Source: Brachybacterium equifaecis
Lineage (GTDB): Bacteria; Actinomycetota; Actinomycetes; Actinomycetales; Dermabacteraceae
Reading direction: 5' to 3'
NCBI RefSeq assembly: GCF_023509525.1
Contig: NZ_JAKNCJ010000005.1
Coordinates: forward strand, 111,560 to 175,559
Length of the DNA: 64,000 nucleotides
Shown here: positions 7,579-17,638 of the stretch, piece by piece
Position numbering within the stretch: position 1 is the stretch's first letter
Layout of the letters: the number at the start of each line of letters is the position of its first letter
Translations under genes and position numbers: made by a program
The notes under the pieces: model-generated
The model's database searches: none
What the model was told of the DNA's origin: nothing
The model's input: only the letters and a program-made list of their open reading frames with translations

Positions 7579-10500
7579 ATGACCACCACGCGGCCGGGCC
7601 CCGGATCCTCAGCGCAGCCCGAGCGGGCGCTGGATCTCCTCTCCCCCGCGACCGCCGCCTGGTTCCGAGAGGCCTTCGGCAGCCCGACCCCTGCGCAGGC
7701 CGGGGCCTGGGAGGCGATCGCGCGGGGCGACGACACGCTCGTGATCGCGCCGACGGGCTCGGGCAAGACCCTCGCCGCGTTCCTCATGGCGATCGACGCC
7801 CTCGCCTTCCCGCGCGAGGACGCGCCCGCCCCGCAGTCCACCTCGGTCCTCTACATCTCGCCGCTGAAGGCCCTCGGCGTGGATGTCGAGCGGAACCTCA
7901 CCTCCCCGCTGGTCGGGACGATGCGCGCAGCCGAACGGCTCGACCTGCCCCGGCGCGAGATCAGCGTGGGCGTGCGCACCGGCGACACCCCCGCGGCTGA
8001 CCGTCGCCGCCTGATCTCCCATCCGCCGGACATCCTCATCACCACCCCCGAGTCCCTGTTCCTGATGCTGAGCTCGGCGGCGCGGGAGACTCTCGCCGGC
8101 GTGCGCACCGTGATCCTCGACGAGGTCCATGCCGTCGCGGGCTCGAAGCGCGGAGTGCATCTCGCACTCTCGCTCGCGCGCCTGGACGCGATGCTCCCCG
8201 TCCCCTCCCAGCGGATCGGCCTGTCGGCCACCGTCGAGCCGGCCGACGAGGTCGCCGCGTTCCTCACCGGGAGCGGCCGCCCGCGCGAGTGCGCGGTCAT
8301 CCGCCCGCCGTCGGCCAAGCGCTGGGATCTCTCCGTCACCCTCCCGGTCCCGGACCTCTCGGCCATCGATCCGCCCGCCGATGCGGTCGACGAGGACGAT
8401 GTCTCGGGCACGATCTGGCCCCACGTCGAGCGCGCCGTGCTCGATGAGATCGAGGAGCACCGTTCGACGATCGTCTTCACGAACTCCCGGCGCCAGGCCG
8501 AGCGCCTCACCGGCAAGCTCAACGCGCTGCACCGGCGACGAGCCCAGGGCTGGCACGCGGGCGAGGTCGCAGCGATCGGACCCTCGGACCTCGTGGATGC
8601 AGAGCCCTCGGACCACGTCGCAGTGGAGGACATCGCCCGCGCCCATCACGGCTCGATGTCCAAGGAGACCCGCAAGGAGATCGAGGAGCAACTGAAGGCC
8701 GGGGAGCTGCGCTGCGTGGTGGCGACCTCCTCCCTCGAGCTCGGCATCGACATGGGCGCTGTCGAACTCGTGGTGCAGGTGGAGACGCCCTTCTCCGTCT
8801 CCTCCCTGCTCCAGCGCATCGGCCGCGCCGGGCATGACGTCGGAGCGGTCTCCCACGGCGCCCTGCACCCTCTCCATGCGGCCGATATCGTCCGCGCCGC
8901 TGTCACAGTGCGCGAATCCCTCGCCGGGCGGATCGAGCCGCTCGCGGTGCCGCGCAATGCCCTGGATGTCCTCGCCCAGCACACCGTCTCCGCGGCGCTC
9001 GCAGAGGACCTCGATGTCGAAGCCTGGTTCGACCTGGTCCGCTCAGCCTCCCCCTACCGAGCGCTGCCGCGCTCCGCGTTCGACGCGACGATCGATCTGC
9101 TCGCCGGGCGCTACCCCTCGACCGCGTTCTCCGAACTGCGGCCGCGCCTCGTCCACGATCGCGAGGAGGGCACCCTCAGCGCGCGTCCCGGCGCGCAGCG
9201 CCTCGTGGTCACCAGCGGCGGAACGATCCCCGATCGCGGCCTCTACCCCGTCTTCCTCGTCGCAGGGGCCGACGACTCCCAGGCGAAGCGCGTCGGCGAG
9301 CTCGACGAGGAGATGGTCTACGAGTCCCGCCGCGGCGATGTCATCACTCTCGGCACCAGCTCCTGGCGCATCGAGGAGATCACGCACAGCCGCGTCACCG
9401 TCTCCCCCGCGTTCGGCCTCTCCGGCAGGATCCCCTTCTGGCACGGCGACGGCGTGGGCCGCCCGGCGACACTCGGCCGCGCGATCTCGAGCGCGCAGGC
9501 GGAGCTCTCCGCGATGGAGCCGGAGCGCGCACGCGCCGCTCTCACCGAGCTGGGCCTGGATGCGAACGCCTCCGGCCAGCTGCTGGCATACCTGGCCGAG
9601 CAGCAGGAGACCACCGGCATCGTGCCCGGCCCCGACCAGCTCGTCGTCGAGCGCTTCCTCGACGAGCTCGGCGACTGGCGCGTGGTGCTGCACTGCGCGC
9701 TCGGGCAGCGGATCACCGGGCCCTGGGCGCTCGCCGTCGGCGCGCGCGTGGAAGAGCGGTTCGGGCTGGACGGGCAGGTGATGGCGGCCGACGACGGCAT
9801 CGTGCTGCGGATCCCCCACGGCGAGGAGCCGCCCGGCGCCGACCTCTTCCTGTTCACCCCGGAGGAGATCGAGGAGGAGGTGCGGCGGCTCGTCGGCTCC
9901 TCCGCGCTGTTCGCCTCCCGCTTCCGGGAGTGCGCCGCCCGCGCCCTGCTCCTGCCGCGCCGGGATCCCGGCACGCGAGCGCCGCTGTGGCAGCAGAGGC
10001 AGAAAGCCGCGAACCTGCTCGACGTCGCCCGCCCCTACCCGCAGTTCCCGATCATGCTGGAGGCCGCGCGCGAGTGCCTCCAGGATGTCTACGACCTCCC
10101 CTCGCTCGTGGACCTCATGGGCCAGGTCGCGGGGCGCCGCGTGCAGGTGCGCGAGGTCGAGACGGACACCCCCTCCCCCTTCGCGCGCTCGCTCCTGTTC
10201 GGGTACCTCGCCCAGTTCATCTACGACACCGACGCTCCGCTCGCCGAGCGACGCACCGCGGCCCTCGCCCTGGACCAGACGCTGCTGGCCGAGCTGCTCG
10301 GCACGGTGAGCCTGCGCGAGCTGCTGGATGCGGAAGTCATCGCCGAAGTCGTCAGCCGGCTCCAGGCCGTGGATCCGGAGCGGCGCCTGCGCGGAGCCGA
10401 AGACCTCGCCGACGCCCTGCGCCGCCTCGGGCCGCTCACTCCCGCCCAGATCGGCGAGCGCCTCGCGGAGGGGGCCGACGCCCAGGACGCGATCGCCCAG

Positions 10501-12309
10501 CTGCTCGTCTCGCGGCGCGCGATCGAGGTGCGCATCGCAGGCGCACCGCACATCGCCGCCATCGAGGATGCCGGTCTGCTGCGCGACGCGCTCGGCACCG
10601 CGATCCCCCCGGGGGTGCCGGAAGCGCACCTCGCACCCGCGGCCCGCGCGGTCCCGGATCTCCTGGCCCGCTGGGCGCGGGCCCGCGGCCCCTTCACCCC
10701 CGATGAGGCGATCGCCGCCTTCGGACTGGCCCCAGGGGTCGCGCGCTCGGCGCTCGAAACGCTCACCACCGACCGCATGCTCTCGAAGGGCGAGTTCACC
10801 CCCGGCCGCGAGGGCGAGGAATGGGTGGACGCCGAGGTTCTGCGCCGCATCCGCCGGGCGAGCCTTGCCGCCTCCCGCCGGCAGATCGCCCCGGTCCCAG
10901 GCCCCGTCTATGCGGAGTTCCTCTCGCAATGGCAGCACCTGCGGATGAGGGACGCCGAGGGCCGCACGCAGCGCGCCGCGTGGTCGGGGGCCGACGGTCT
11001 GCTGTCCGTGATCGACCAGCTCACGGGGGTGTCCCTGCCGTTGAGCGCCTGGGAGAGCCAGGTGCTGCCGGCGCGACTGGCGTCCTTCTCCCCGGGGCAG
11101 CTCGATGCGCTCTTCGCGAGCGGCGAGGTGGTGTGGAGCGGCCATGGACGACTCGGTGCGGCCGACGGCTGGATCCGCCTGCACCTCGCGGACGCCCTCG
11201 CGCTCGGCCTGGATGCCGGAGCGCTCGAGGCGGCCGCTGCCGCACTGCCCGAGGAGGGCCTGCCAGCTCGTCTCCTCTCCCTGCTGCGCTCCGTTCCCGG
11301 GGCCCTGCGCCACGGGGAGATCCTCACGGCACTGGCCGATCAGGGGCAGGCGGCTGCGCCTGCGGAGCTGCACGAAGCGCTGTGGGAGCTGGCCTTCGCG
11401 GGTCTCATCACGAACGATTCCTTCGAAACACTGCGCACCTTCGGTCTCGGCCCGGCGCCGAAGCAGTCCTCCCGCGGCGGCCGCTCGCGCCCTGCGAGCC
11501 GGCGCGGCGCCGCGCGACTCTCGGCCGCGATGATGCGCTCTGGTGCGAGCAGCCCCCAGGAGCTCGTCACCGCGAGCACGGGCGGGTCGGGCGGGCGCTG
11601 GTCGGCGCTGCGGGTGCCTGCGGTCGATGCCGGTGCGCGCTCGGCCGCGATCGCGACGCTCCTGCTGGATCGACACGGGGTCGTCACGCGCGGGGCGATG
11701 GGCGTGGAGGACATCCCCGGTGGGTTCGCTGGTGTGTACCGGGTGCTGTCGGCCCTCGAGGAGAACGGGACGTGCCGCCGCGGCTACTTCGTGGACGGGC
11801 TCGGCGCCTCGCAGTTCGCCCCCGTCGAGGGCGTCGATCGCCTGCGCGACCTCGAGCGGGAGATCGAGACCGCCGCGGCGCGAGCGCAGGACGTTTCCGC
11901 GGCCGGCGCAAGCCGCTCCGTGGCGCTCGCCGCGACGGACCCCGCGAACCCCTACGGCGCAGCTCTGCCCTGGCCGCCGCTGCCGATAGCCCCGCCGGAG
12001 GGTGCGACCCTCCGGCCTGCGCGGCGCGTCGGCGCGATCGTGCTCCTGCTGGGAGGCGCTCCCGCCGCCTACGTGGACAAGGGCGGCAAGTCGCTCCTGT
12101 GGTGGGCGGCGCCGGAGGAGACCCCGCTTACCGCGCAGCTGCTGGTCGCAGCGGTTGCAGAGGATTCGCTCCTCCCGGCCCTGCAGCTGGAGAGGATCAA
12201 CGGCCACAGCATCGGCGATGTGCAGGTGAGCGCGATCGCCGAGGCGCTGGTCACCGCGGGCTGCTACCGCTCACCGCGCTCGCTCCGCCTGCGCGCGGGC
12301 GGCCGCTGA
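7579..12309 (+). CDS. lhr: Lhr-type ATP-dependent DNA helicase
   Basis: A large superfamily 2 helicase of 1576 residues, the normal size of full-length actinobacterial Lhr. The Walker A motif APTGSGKT lies at about 57-64 and the DEVH box at about 181-184. SATVEP (motif III) and QRIGRAGHD (motif VI) follow. The Lhr-specific winged-helix and long C-terminal domain fill the rest. Lhr moves 3' to 5' on ssDNA and unwinds forked or RNA-DNA substrates in DNA repair. ATG 7579 is preferred over an upstream in-frame start at 7504, which would overlap the promoter region. nei follows 24 bases after the stop, an lhr-nei pairing also known from mycobacteria. Confidence 0.95.
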   Translation: MTTTRPGPGSSAQPERALDLLSPATAAWFREAFGSPTPAQAGAWEAIARGDDTLVIAPTGSGKTLAAFLMAIDALAFPREDAPAPQSTSVLYISPLKALGVDVERNLTSPLVGTMRAAERLDLPRREISVGVRTGDTPAADRRRLISHPPDILITTPESLFLMLSSAARETLAGVRTVILDEVHAVAGSKRGVHLALSLARLDAMLPVPSQRIGLSATVEPADEVAAFLTGSGRPRECAVIRPPSAKRWDLSVTLPVPDLSAIDPPADAVDEDDVSGTIWPHVERAVLDEIEEHRSTIVFTNSRRQAERLTGKLNALHRRRAQGWHAGEVAAIGPSDLVDAEPSDHVAVEDIARAHHGSMSKETRKEIEEQLKAGELRCVVATSSLELGIDMGAVELVVQVETPFSVSSLLQRIGRAGHDVGAVSHGALHPLHAADIVRAAVTVRESLAGRIEPLAVPRNALDVLAQHTVSAALAEDLDVEAWFDLVRSASPYRALPRSAFDATIDLLAGRYPSTAFSELRPRLVHDREEGTLSARPGAQRLVVTSGGTIPDRGLYPVFLVAGADDSQAKRVGELDEEMVYESRRGDVITLGTSSWRIEEITHSRVTVSPAFGLSGRIPFWHGDGVGRPATLGRAISSAQAELSAMEPERARAALTELGLDANASGQLLAYLAEQQETTGIVPGPDQLVVERFLDELGDWRVVLHCALGQRITGPWALAVGARVEERFGLDGQVMAADDGIVLRIPHGEEPPGADLFLFTPEEIEEEVRRLVGSSALFASRFRECAARALLLPRRDPGTRAPLWQQRQKAANLLDVARPYPQFPIMLEAARECLQDVYDLPSLVDLMGQVAGRRVQVREVETDTPSPFARSLLFGYLAQFIYDTDAPLAERRTAALALDQTLLAELLGTVSLRELLDAEVIAEVVSRLQAVDPERRLRGAEDLADALRRLGPLTPAQIGERLAEGADAQDAIAQLLVSRRAIEVRIAGAPHIAAIEDAGLLRDALGTAIPPGVPEAHLAPAARAVPDLLARWARARGPFTPDEAIAAFGLAPGVARSALETLTTDRMLSKGEFTPGREGEEWVDAEVLRRIRRASLAASRRQIAPVPGPVYAEFLSQWQHLRMRDAEGRTQRAAWSGADGLLSVIDQLTGVSLPLSAWESQVLPARLASFSPGQLDALFASGEVVWSGHGRLGAADGWIRLHLADALALGLDAGALEAAAAALPEEGLPARLLSLLRSVPGALRHGEILTALADQGQAAAPAELHEALWELAFAGLITNDSFETLRTFGLGPAPKQSSRGGRSRPASRRGAARLSAAMMRSGASSPQELVTASTGGSGGRWSALRVPAVDAGARSAAIATLLLDRHGVVTRGAMGVEDIPGGFAGVYRVLSALEENGTCRRGYFVDGLGASQFAPVEGVDRLRDLEREIETAAARAQDVSAAGASRSVALAATDPANPYGAALPWPPLPIAPPEGATLRPARRVGAIVLLLGGAPAAYVDKGGKSLLWWAAPEETPLTAQLLVAAVAEDSLLPALQLERINGHSIGDVQVSAIAEALVTAGCYRSPRSLRLRAGGR

Positions 12310-12333
12310 TGCGCGAGATGCGAGGAGGCCCCG

Positions 12334-13278
12334 GTGCCTGAGGGCGATACCGTCTTCCGCCAGTGCGCGCGCCTGCACGATGCGCTCGCCGGCGGCACGC
12401 TCACCCGCGCCGAGCTGCGCGTCGCCGCGCTCGCGACCACCGACCTCACAGGCTGGAGCGTGCGGGAAGTCGTGCCCCGCGGGAAGCACATCCTCATCCG
12501 CCTCGATCCGCCCGCGGAGCTCGCGCAGGCCGGGCAGGTGCCGCTGACGCTGCGCAGCCACCTGATGATGGACGGCATCTGGAGCACCGACGGGAAAGCA
12601 TTGCGCGCGAGCGATGCGTACAGCGGGCCGCGCGAGGCGCACACGATCCGCATCGCGCTCGAGGTGCAGCATCCCGATGGACATGTCGGCCGAGCCCTCG
12701 CCTTCGACGTGAAGCGGGTGCGCCTCGTGCGCGAGCGGGAGGAGGCGGAACTCGTCGGCCACCTCGGGCCGGATCTCCTGGACCCGGAGTGGGACGACTC
12801 CCTGCGGGACGAGGCGGTGAAGCGCCTGCTCGCGCGCCCCGAGCGCGCGCTCGGTCTCGCCCTGCTGGATCAGCGGAACCTCGCCGGCATCGGGAACATC
12901 TATCGCTGCGAGCTGTGCTTCCTGGAGCGCCTGCACCCGGCGAGGCCCGTGAGCGATGTGGCAGATCCGGTCGCACTCGTGGATCGTGCCCGCCGCCTCC
13001 TGTTCGTCAATCGCGAGCGCACCGTCCGCCAGACCACCGGCGGCATGATGGGCCGGCGCGACGGGGACCTGTGGGTCTACGCCCGCGACGGCACGCAGTG
13101 CTGGCGCTGCCGCACCCGCATCGAGCGCGGAGAGCTCGACGAGCCCGAGCAGGAGGACGCCGAGCCGCGCGTGATCTACTTCTGCCCGCAGTGCCAGCCT
13201 CCGCCGACCGACGGCACCCCCGCGCTGCGGCAGTTCGGGCGCCCCGGCGGGCGGCGGCCGCCGACGAGGAGATGGTGA
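12334..13278 (+). CDS. nei: Fpg/Nei family DNA glycosylase (endonuclease VIII type)
   Basis: A 314-residue bifunctional DNA glycosylase/AP lyase that removes oxidised bases. The catalytic N-terminus PEGDTVF directly follows the initiator, so the Pro2 amine and Glu3 are in place. A helix-two-turn-helix segment holds LDQRNLAGIGNIYRCE. The C-terminal zinc finger has Cys256, Cys259, Cys284 and Cys287, with the linker lengthened by acidic residues. GTG start with AGGAGG upstream. Probably co-transcribed with lhr and the ASCH gene. Confidence 0.93.
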   Translation: MPEGDTVFRQCARLHDALAGGTLTRAELRVAALATTDLTGWSVREVVPRGKHILIRLDPPAELAQAGQVPLTLRSHLMMDGIWSTDGKALRASDAYSGPREAHTIRIALEVQHPDGHVGRALAFDVKRVRLVREREEAELVGHLGPDLLDPEWDDSLRDEAVKRLLARPERALGLALLDQRNLAGIGNIYRCELCFLERLHPARPVSDVADPVALVDRARRLLFVNRERTVRQTTGGMMGRRDGDLWVYARDGTQCWRCRTRIERGELDEPEQEDAEPRVIYFCPQCQPPPTDGTPALRQFGRPGGRRPPTRRW

Positions 13279-13284
13279 GAGATA

Positions 13285-13743
13285 ATGACGGATCGGCAAG
13301 AGACGCCCGCGACGGTGCACGTGCCTGGCTTCGGCCGGATCCCCGCCGGTGAGTACGGCTTCCCCGGACCTCAGCGCGACGCGATCGTTCACGCGATCCT
13401 CACCGGCGCGAAGAGCGGGACATCGAGCTTGCTCGAGGAATATCGTCGCGCTGACGAGAGCCTTCCCGCAGCGGGCGAGCTCGAAGTGGTTCTGGACTCC
13501 TCCGGGCGGCCCGTCTGCGTGACGCGCACGAGCGGCGTGGAGCTGCTGCGCCTCGCCGACGTCACGGATCAGCATGCGGCCGACGAAGGCGAGGGCTTCG
13601 CGGACGCCGCCGCCTGGCGGCGCGCGCACGAGAGCTTCTGGACGTCGCCGGGGTACGTGGAGGCCCTCGGCGAGCCGGCGATCGTCATCGCGGACGACAC
13701 GCAGGTGGTCTACCAGCGCTTCGTGGTCATCGCTCGGCCCTGA
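13285..13743 (+). CDS. ASCH domain protein
   Basis: A 152-residue protein with the ASCH (PUA-like beta barrel) pattern: PGPQRDAIVHAILTGAKSGTSSLL near residues 27-50, a central strand VVLDSSGRPVCVTRTSGVELL, and a WRRAHESFW helix near 108. ASCH proteins are thought to bind RNA or nucleotides, and some have amidohydrolase or ribonuclease activity; which applies here is unknown. It starts six bases after nei and probably ends the lhr operon. Confidence 0.8.
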   Translation: MTDRQETPATVHVPGFGRIPAGEYGFPGPQRDAIVHAILTGAKSGTSSLLEEYRRADESLPAAGELEVVLDSSGRPVCVTRTSGVELLRLADVTDQHAADEGEGFADAAAWRRAHESFWTSPGYVEALGEPAIVIADDTQVVYQRFVVIARP

Positions 13744-13860
13744 CCGGGTTCCCCCCTCATGCGTTCCTGGCTGGGAGCGGAACGACACCGCGTGGGACCT
13801 GGCCTCTGCGGATCGGTATGCTCGTGGCGTCCTGCACGCGGCTCCGACCGCCGCAGGCAC

Positions 13861-13933
<73 letters not shown>

Positions 13934-13937
13934 CCAC

Positions 13938-13963
13938 AGGCGCAGAGATTTTCCTGCGCGCCT
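13938..13963 (+). terminator. Imperfect hairpin after tRNA-Arg
   Basis: AGGCGCAG can pair with CTGCGCGCCT across an AT-rich loop, leaving a two-base bulge. It lies just after the CCA of tRNA-Arg, and CTCTTCC follows. Confidence 0.4.
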
Positions 13964-14031
13964 CAGTTCTCTTCCGACGCTCCTCCCCTCCAACGGTGGC
14001 GGTGGCGCGCGGCAAGAGCGATCATGGCCCC

Positions 14032-14346
14032 ATGCGCGACGATTCAGGGGAATGGACCCACACGGGCACGCAGGTGCTCGCACTGCTCACCGAGTTCGAT
14101 GTCTACGGACTGCAGCCCGGCGGTCCCGACGGCTGCCCGGAGGATGAATACGCCCCGGAAGCCACCCAGCTCGCGCGTCACCTGACCGAGAACGGCACGA
14201 TCGACCTCGCGGCAGTGGACGCGATCTGGCTGCACTGGTTCTCCCAGACCATGAGCGAAGCCGCCGGTCCAGCGCGCACAGCGGAGTTCGTGGAACGCCT
14301 CAATGCCCTGGCCCTGCCGCCTGCACCGCTCGACAGCATGTCCTGA
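14032..14346 (+). CDS. Small acidic protein of unknown function
   Basis: About 104 residues, acidic, without membrane segment or signal peptide. It begins with a helix (THTGTQVLALLTEFDVYGLQP) and has an aromatic patch IWLHWFSQTM near residue 67. No family is recognised. ATG 14032 is chosen because the upstream GTG at 13996 adds a basic extension with no better ribosome site. Its stop lies 40 bases from the convergent ykoC stop. Codon use is like that of its neighbours, so it looks like a genuine small gene. Confidence 0.55.
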   Translation: MRDDSGEWTHTGTQVLALLTEFDVYGLQPGGPDGCPEDEYAPEATQLARHLTENGTIDLAAVDAIWLHWFSQTMSEAAGPARTAEFVERLNALALPPAPLDSMS

Positions 14347-14386
14347 CAGAGCGCTGCCGCTCTGGGGCGAACCGCTGGCCGGCGGA

Positions 14387-15169
14387 TCACCCTCGCCCGA
14401 GCACGACCACCGCCGCCATCGCGCCGAGCACCGCCACCGCCATTGCCCCGTCGCGCCATGTGCACGTGACCGGCTTCCACATCGTGCGCGGTCCCTGCGC
14501 GAGGCCCCGGGACTCGAGGGTGAACGCGATGCGCTCGGAGGAGCGGATCGCGCCGACGAGCAGGGCGAACGCGCATGACGCGTGCTCCCGCAACGTGAGG
14601 CGCCGCCCCTGCTTGCCCCGGGGAGCGTTGGCACGGCGGATGAGTCGTGCCTGTGCGAGGGTGCGCCACTGCGCGGGCAGGGTGTCCAGCAGCCGGTGAC
14701 CGGCCAGGAGCGCGTAGGCGTAGCAAGGGCTCACGTGCGCGTGGCGGATGAGGCTCATCATCAGTCGCTTCGGCTCGGTGACGTGCGTGAACGCGACCGC
14801 CCCCACCCCGATCACCAGAGTGCGCAGGGCCAGCGCGATGCCGATGGCGATGCCTTCGGCGCTCACCCGCACGGGCAGGTGCGGCCACAGCTCGGTCCCC
14901 GGTCTGCTGAGGGCGTTGACCATGACCACGCCCAGGCCGAATCCCGCGAAGGGGATCTGGGCGAGCAGCAGTCGGCGCACGCCGATACGGGCGGTGGCGA
15001 GCACCCCGACGACGAGCGCACCGTAGAGGATCCCCAAGGTGCGGATGTCGAGGATCAGCACGCTCACAGCAGAGACGAGGACGAGCAGCGCGAGCAGGAC
15101 CGTCGGGCAGCGCTGTCCGAGCCAGGAGTCCCTCCCGGCGAGCGCCCGGCTGGCAGCAGCGCCGTTCAT
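14387..15169 (-). CDS. ykoC: ECF transporter T component, YkoC-like
   Basis: A 260-residue membrane protein, the energy-coupling T subunit that connects ATPases to the substrate-binding S protein. Hydrophobic helices lie near 20-60, 70-95, 105-130 and at the C-terminus. The coupling region holds the basic short helices ARLIRRANAPRGK and ERIAFTLESRGL; the Ala-Arg-Gly type motif here reads ESRGL. ATG overlaps the ykoD stop by four bases. It is the last gene of the operon headed by a TPP riboswitch, so the cargo is probably hydroxymethylpyrimidine or thiamine. Confidence 0.88.
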   Translation of the reverse strand: MNGAAASRALAGRDSWLGQRCPTVLLALLVLVSAVSVLILDIRTLGILYGALVVGVLATARIGVRRLLLAQIPFAGFGLGVVMVNALSRPGTELWPHLPVRVSAEGIAIGIALALRTLVIGVGAVAFTHVTEPKRLMMSLIRHAHVSPCYAYALLAGHRLLDTLPAQWRTLAQARLIRRANAPRGKQGRRLTLREHASCAFALLVGAIRSSERIAFTLESRGLAQGPRTMWKPVTCTWRDGAMAVAVLGAMAAVVVLGRG

Positions 15170-16944
15170 CGAGCCGCCCCCTCTCGGCGGCCCTTCGCGA
15201 CCGGGAGCTCCGCGGCGCCGTCGCGACTGCTCACTGGTCCGGGGATCTCCGGCGCTACCCCTGGGCTCGCGAGAGCGAAGAGCGTCTCGCGCAGCGGCAG
15301 TCCCGCTCCGAGGATGCGGGTGAGCAGCGGCGGGACGGACATCCCGGCCCGGGCGGGGATCGACGGATCGGCCGTCAGCGCCTCGGGAGTCCCGCCGCGG
15401 GGCAGCGCGTGCAGGCGCCCGTTCTCCAGGAGCAGCGCCCGGTCTGCGCACTGGGCGATGGTGCGCAGATCGTGGCAGGTCATGAGGACCGCTGCTCCCC
15501 CGTCGGCGGCCTCCCGCAGCATCGCGAGCACCTCGTGGGTGCTCGCGCGGTCCAGTCCGAAGGTGGGCTCGTCGGCCAGGAGCACCCGGCGCCCGTGCGC
15601 GAGCATCGCCGCCAGGGAGAGCCTGCGCTTCTGCCCGCCGGAGAGGGAGAAGGGGCTGCGGCCGGCGAGGTCCGCGAGCCCGAGCCGTTCCAGCGCTTCG
15701 CCCGCCCCGGCCGGATCGCCCAGGGCGATCTCCTCGATCACCGTGGGCATGAGGAACTGGTGCTCGGGATTCTGGAAGGCGAGCCCGGTGCGCTCTCCGC
15801 TCACTTCCCCCTCCCACGGGTCCAGCAGGCCGGCCAGGAGCGTCAGGAGAGTCGACTTCCCGGCGCCGTTGCGCCCGATGACCGCCGTGATCTCTCCGGC
15901 GCGCAGCTCCAGGTCCACGCCCTGCAAGACCGGCGTCTCGCCCCATCCCGCCGTGACCGCCCGGGCTTGCAGCATCACCTCTGCGGCAGGTGCGCCCTGC
16001 GTGCGAGGGACCTCTCCCGCTTCGCTCGCGGCGGCCACGCGCCCTGCACCCACGGGGCCATGAAGCGGTGCGGAGTCACGGGACGCTGCTGGATCGAGCG
16101 CCGCTGTCCCCTCCTCCAGCCGGCGGGCGAGCTCCGGCAGGAGCGCGAGCTCGGTCTGGGCCGGAACCCAGCAGCCCTCCTCCAGCAGGGCTCGCCCGTG
16201 CTCGCGGAGCACCAGGTCCGTCGGCCCGTCGGCCCGCACGCGGCCCGAGCGGTCCAATGCGATCGTGCGGCTGGGCAGGCCCTCCACCCCTTCGCCCGCG
16301 GTCCATTCATCCAGGCGGTGTTCGACCAGAATGGTGGTGACGTCCGCGGGGACCACGCGCAGCGCCTCGCGCACCGCCGCGATCCCCTCGCCGTCGAGCA
16401 TCGCCGTGGGCTCATCGAGCAGCAGCACGCCGGGCTCGGCCACAAGCGCTGCCGCGAGCGCGACCCGCTGCAGCTCGCCCCCGGAGAGCGCAGCGGCATC
16501 CCGGTCCTGGAGATGCGCAGCGCCGACTGCACCGAGCGCCAACGTGATGGCCTGGCCGATCAGTGCGGGGGCGACGCCGCGCGATTCGAGCGGCAGCGCG
16601 ATCTCGTCGGCCACGATCCTCATGGCCACGCCGGCGGCAGGATCCTGGCCGACGAAGCCGACCGCCCCAGCGGTCGCCGCGACACCGCCCGCCACCGGGT
16701 CGATGCGTCCGCCCGCGGTGAAGATCTCGAGGCTCCCGGTCACGTGGGCGCGCACGTGCTGGGGGATCGCCCCGGCGAGCGCGCGCAGGAGCGTCGACTT
16801 CCCGGCCCCGGAGGGGGCGATGATCAGCACCGCCTCCCCCGGCTCGATCGTGCCGCTCCAGGGGCCGACGCCGTCGCCGCCGGGCAGCACGATCTCGAGC
16901 TCGCGGGCGCGGAGCTCAGCACCTTGCACTGACTCAGCGCTCAC
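15166..16944 (-). CDS. ykoD: Double ABC ATPase of ECF transporter, YkoD-like
   Basis: About 592 residues with two ABC ATPase domains in tandem. The first has Walker A PSGAGKST, signature LSGGELQR and Walker B VLLLDEP. The second has RNGAGKST, signature LSGGQKRR and VLLADEP. This fused A1-A2 layout is that of YkoD. GTG at 16944 is taken as the start because it overlaps the ykoE stop by only 11 bases; an in-frame ATG at 16980 would overlap by 47 bases. It ends in a four-base ATGA overlap with ykoC. Powers uptake of a thiamine precursor, by context. Confidence 0.9.
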   Translation of the reverse strand: MSAESVQGAELRARELEIVLPGGDGVGPWSGTIEPGEAVLIIAPSGAGKSTLLRALAGAIPQHVRAHVTGSLEIFTAGGRIDPVAGGVAATAGAVGFVGQDPAAGVAMRIVADEIALPLESRGVAPALIGQAITLALGAVGAAHLQDRDAAALSGGELQRVALAAALVAEPGVLLLDEPTAMLDGEGIAAVREALRVVPADVTTILVEHRLDEWTAGEGVEGLPSRTIALDRSGRVRADGPTDLVLREHGRALLEEGCWVPAQTELALLPELARRLEEGTAALDPAASRDSAPLHGPVGAGRVAAASEAGEVPRTQGAPAAEVMLQARAVTAGWGETPVLQGVDLELRAGEITAVIGRNGAGKSTLLTLLAGLLDPWEGEVSGERTGLAFQNPEHQFLMPTVIEEIALGDPAGAGEALERLGLADLAGRSPFSLSGGQKRRLSLAAMLAHGRRVLLADEPTFGLDRASTHEVLAMLREAADGGAAVLMTCHDLRTIAQCADRALLLENGRLHALPRGGTPEALTADPSIPARAGMSVPPLLTRILGAGLPLRETLFALASPGVAPEIPGPVSSRDGAAELPVAKGRREGAAR

Positions 16945-17638
16945 GCCGGGGCGTCCCCGCGGCCGGATCCGCGTCGGCACCGATCGCGAAGTTCACGAGC
17001 ACTCCCGTGCGGGCGAGCGCATCCACGATCACCTTCGCGAGCAGCCCGCCGAGAACGATGCCCGAGAGCGCCTGGATCACCAGGCGCAGCATCCAGATGT
17101 CCTGGCCGTACCAGCCGAGCCGCAAGCTCGTCCAGAAGAACACGAGCGTCGCGCCGAGCAGCCCCGAGACGGCGAACCGCATCCATCCCCAGCGCCGGTA
17201 CCGGCCGAGCGCGAAGGGGATCTCGCAGCCGAGCCCCTGGAGGAAGGCCGCCAGCAGCAGGAGGGGGCCGACGGGGCTGCCGAGGAAGACCACCTCCACG
17301 ACGGCGGCGAGGATCTCCGCGATGATGCCGACGAAGGGGCGGCGGATGATCGCCAGCGCGATCGGCGCCACCAGCAGCCACGTGCCGAACAGGATGTGCT
17401 GGGAAAGGTCCCCGAGGGGGCCCATGGCGATCGCCAGGGCCGTCCAGGCCTGCACGAACACCCAGTACAGGAAGCCGAACACCACGCCGAGCACGACCAT
17501 GAGCACGATGTCTTTCATCGCGAGGCCCCGGCGCGCCGGCACGCCGCCACGCGCTCCCGTCCCCTCTGCTGCGCTCATCGCACCCGTGGCGGCCTTCTCG
17601 CTCGCGGTCGAGCCGGTGGGCTCCTGCGCCCCGCTCAT
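16934..17638 (-). CDS. ykoE: ECF transporter S component, YkoE-like
   Basis: A 234-residue integral membrane protein. After about 40 polar residues there are roughly six helices, starting at DIVLMVVLGVVFGFLYWVF. The third to fourth region has the YkoE-like stretch PVGPLLLLAAFLQGLGCE. YkoE-type S components bind thiamine or hydroxymethylpyrimidine. ATG 17638 is chosen because it overlaps the ykoF stop by four bases (ATGA); longer in-frame starts lie inside ykoF. The N-terminal polar extension is longer than needed, so the start at MKDIVLM is possible. Confidence 0.88.
   Translation of the reverse strand: MSGAQEPTGSTASEKAATGAMSAAEGTGARGGVPARRGLAMKDIVLMVVLGVVFGFLYWVFVQAWTALAIAMGPLGDLSQHILFGTWLLVAPIALAIIRRPFVGIIAEILAAVVEVVFLGSPVGPLLLLAAFLQGLGCEIPFALGRYRRWGWMRFAVSGLLGATLVFFWTSLRLGWYGQDIWMLRLVIQALSGIVLGGLLAKVIVDALARTGVLVNFAIGADADPAAGTPRRER

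Noticed and set aside
9043..12207. A 1054-codon open frame antisense to lhr
   Set aside because: Composition follows the codon pattern of lhr on the other strand and shows no family match.
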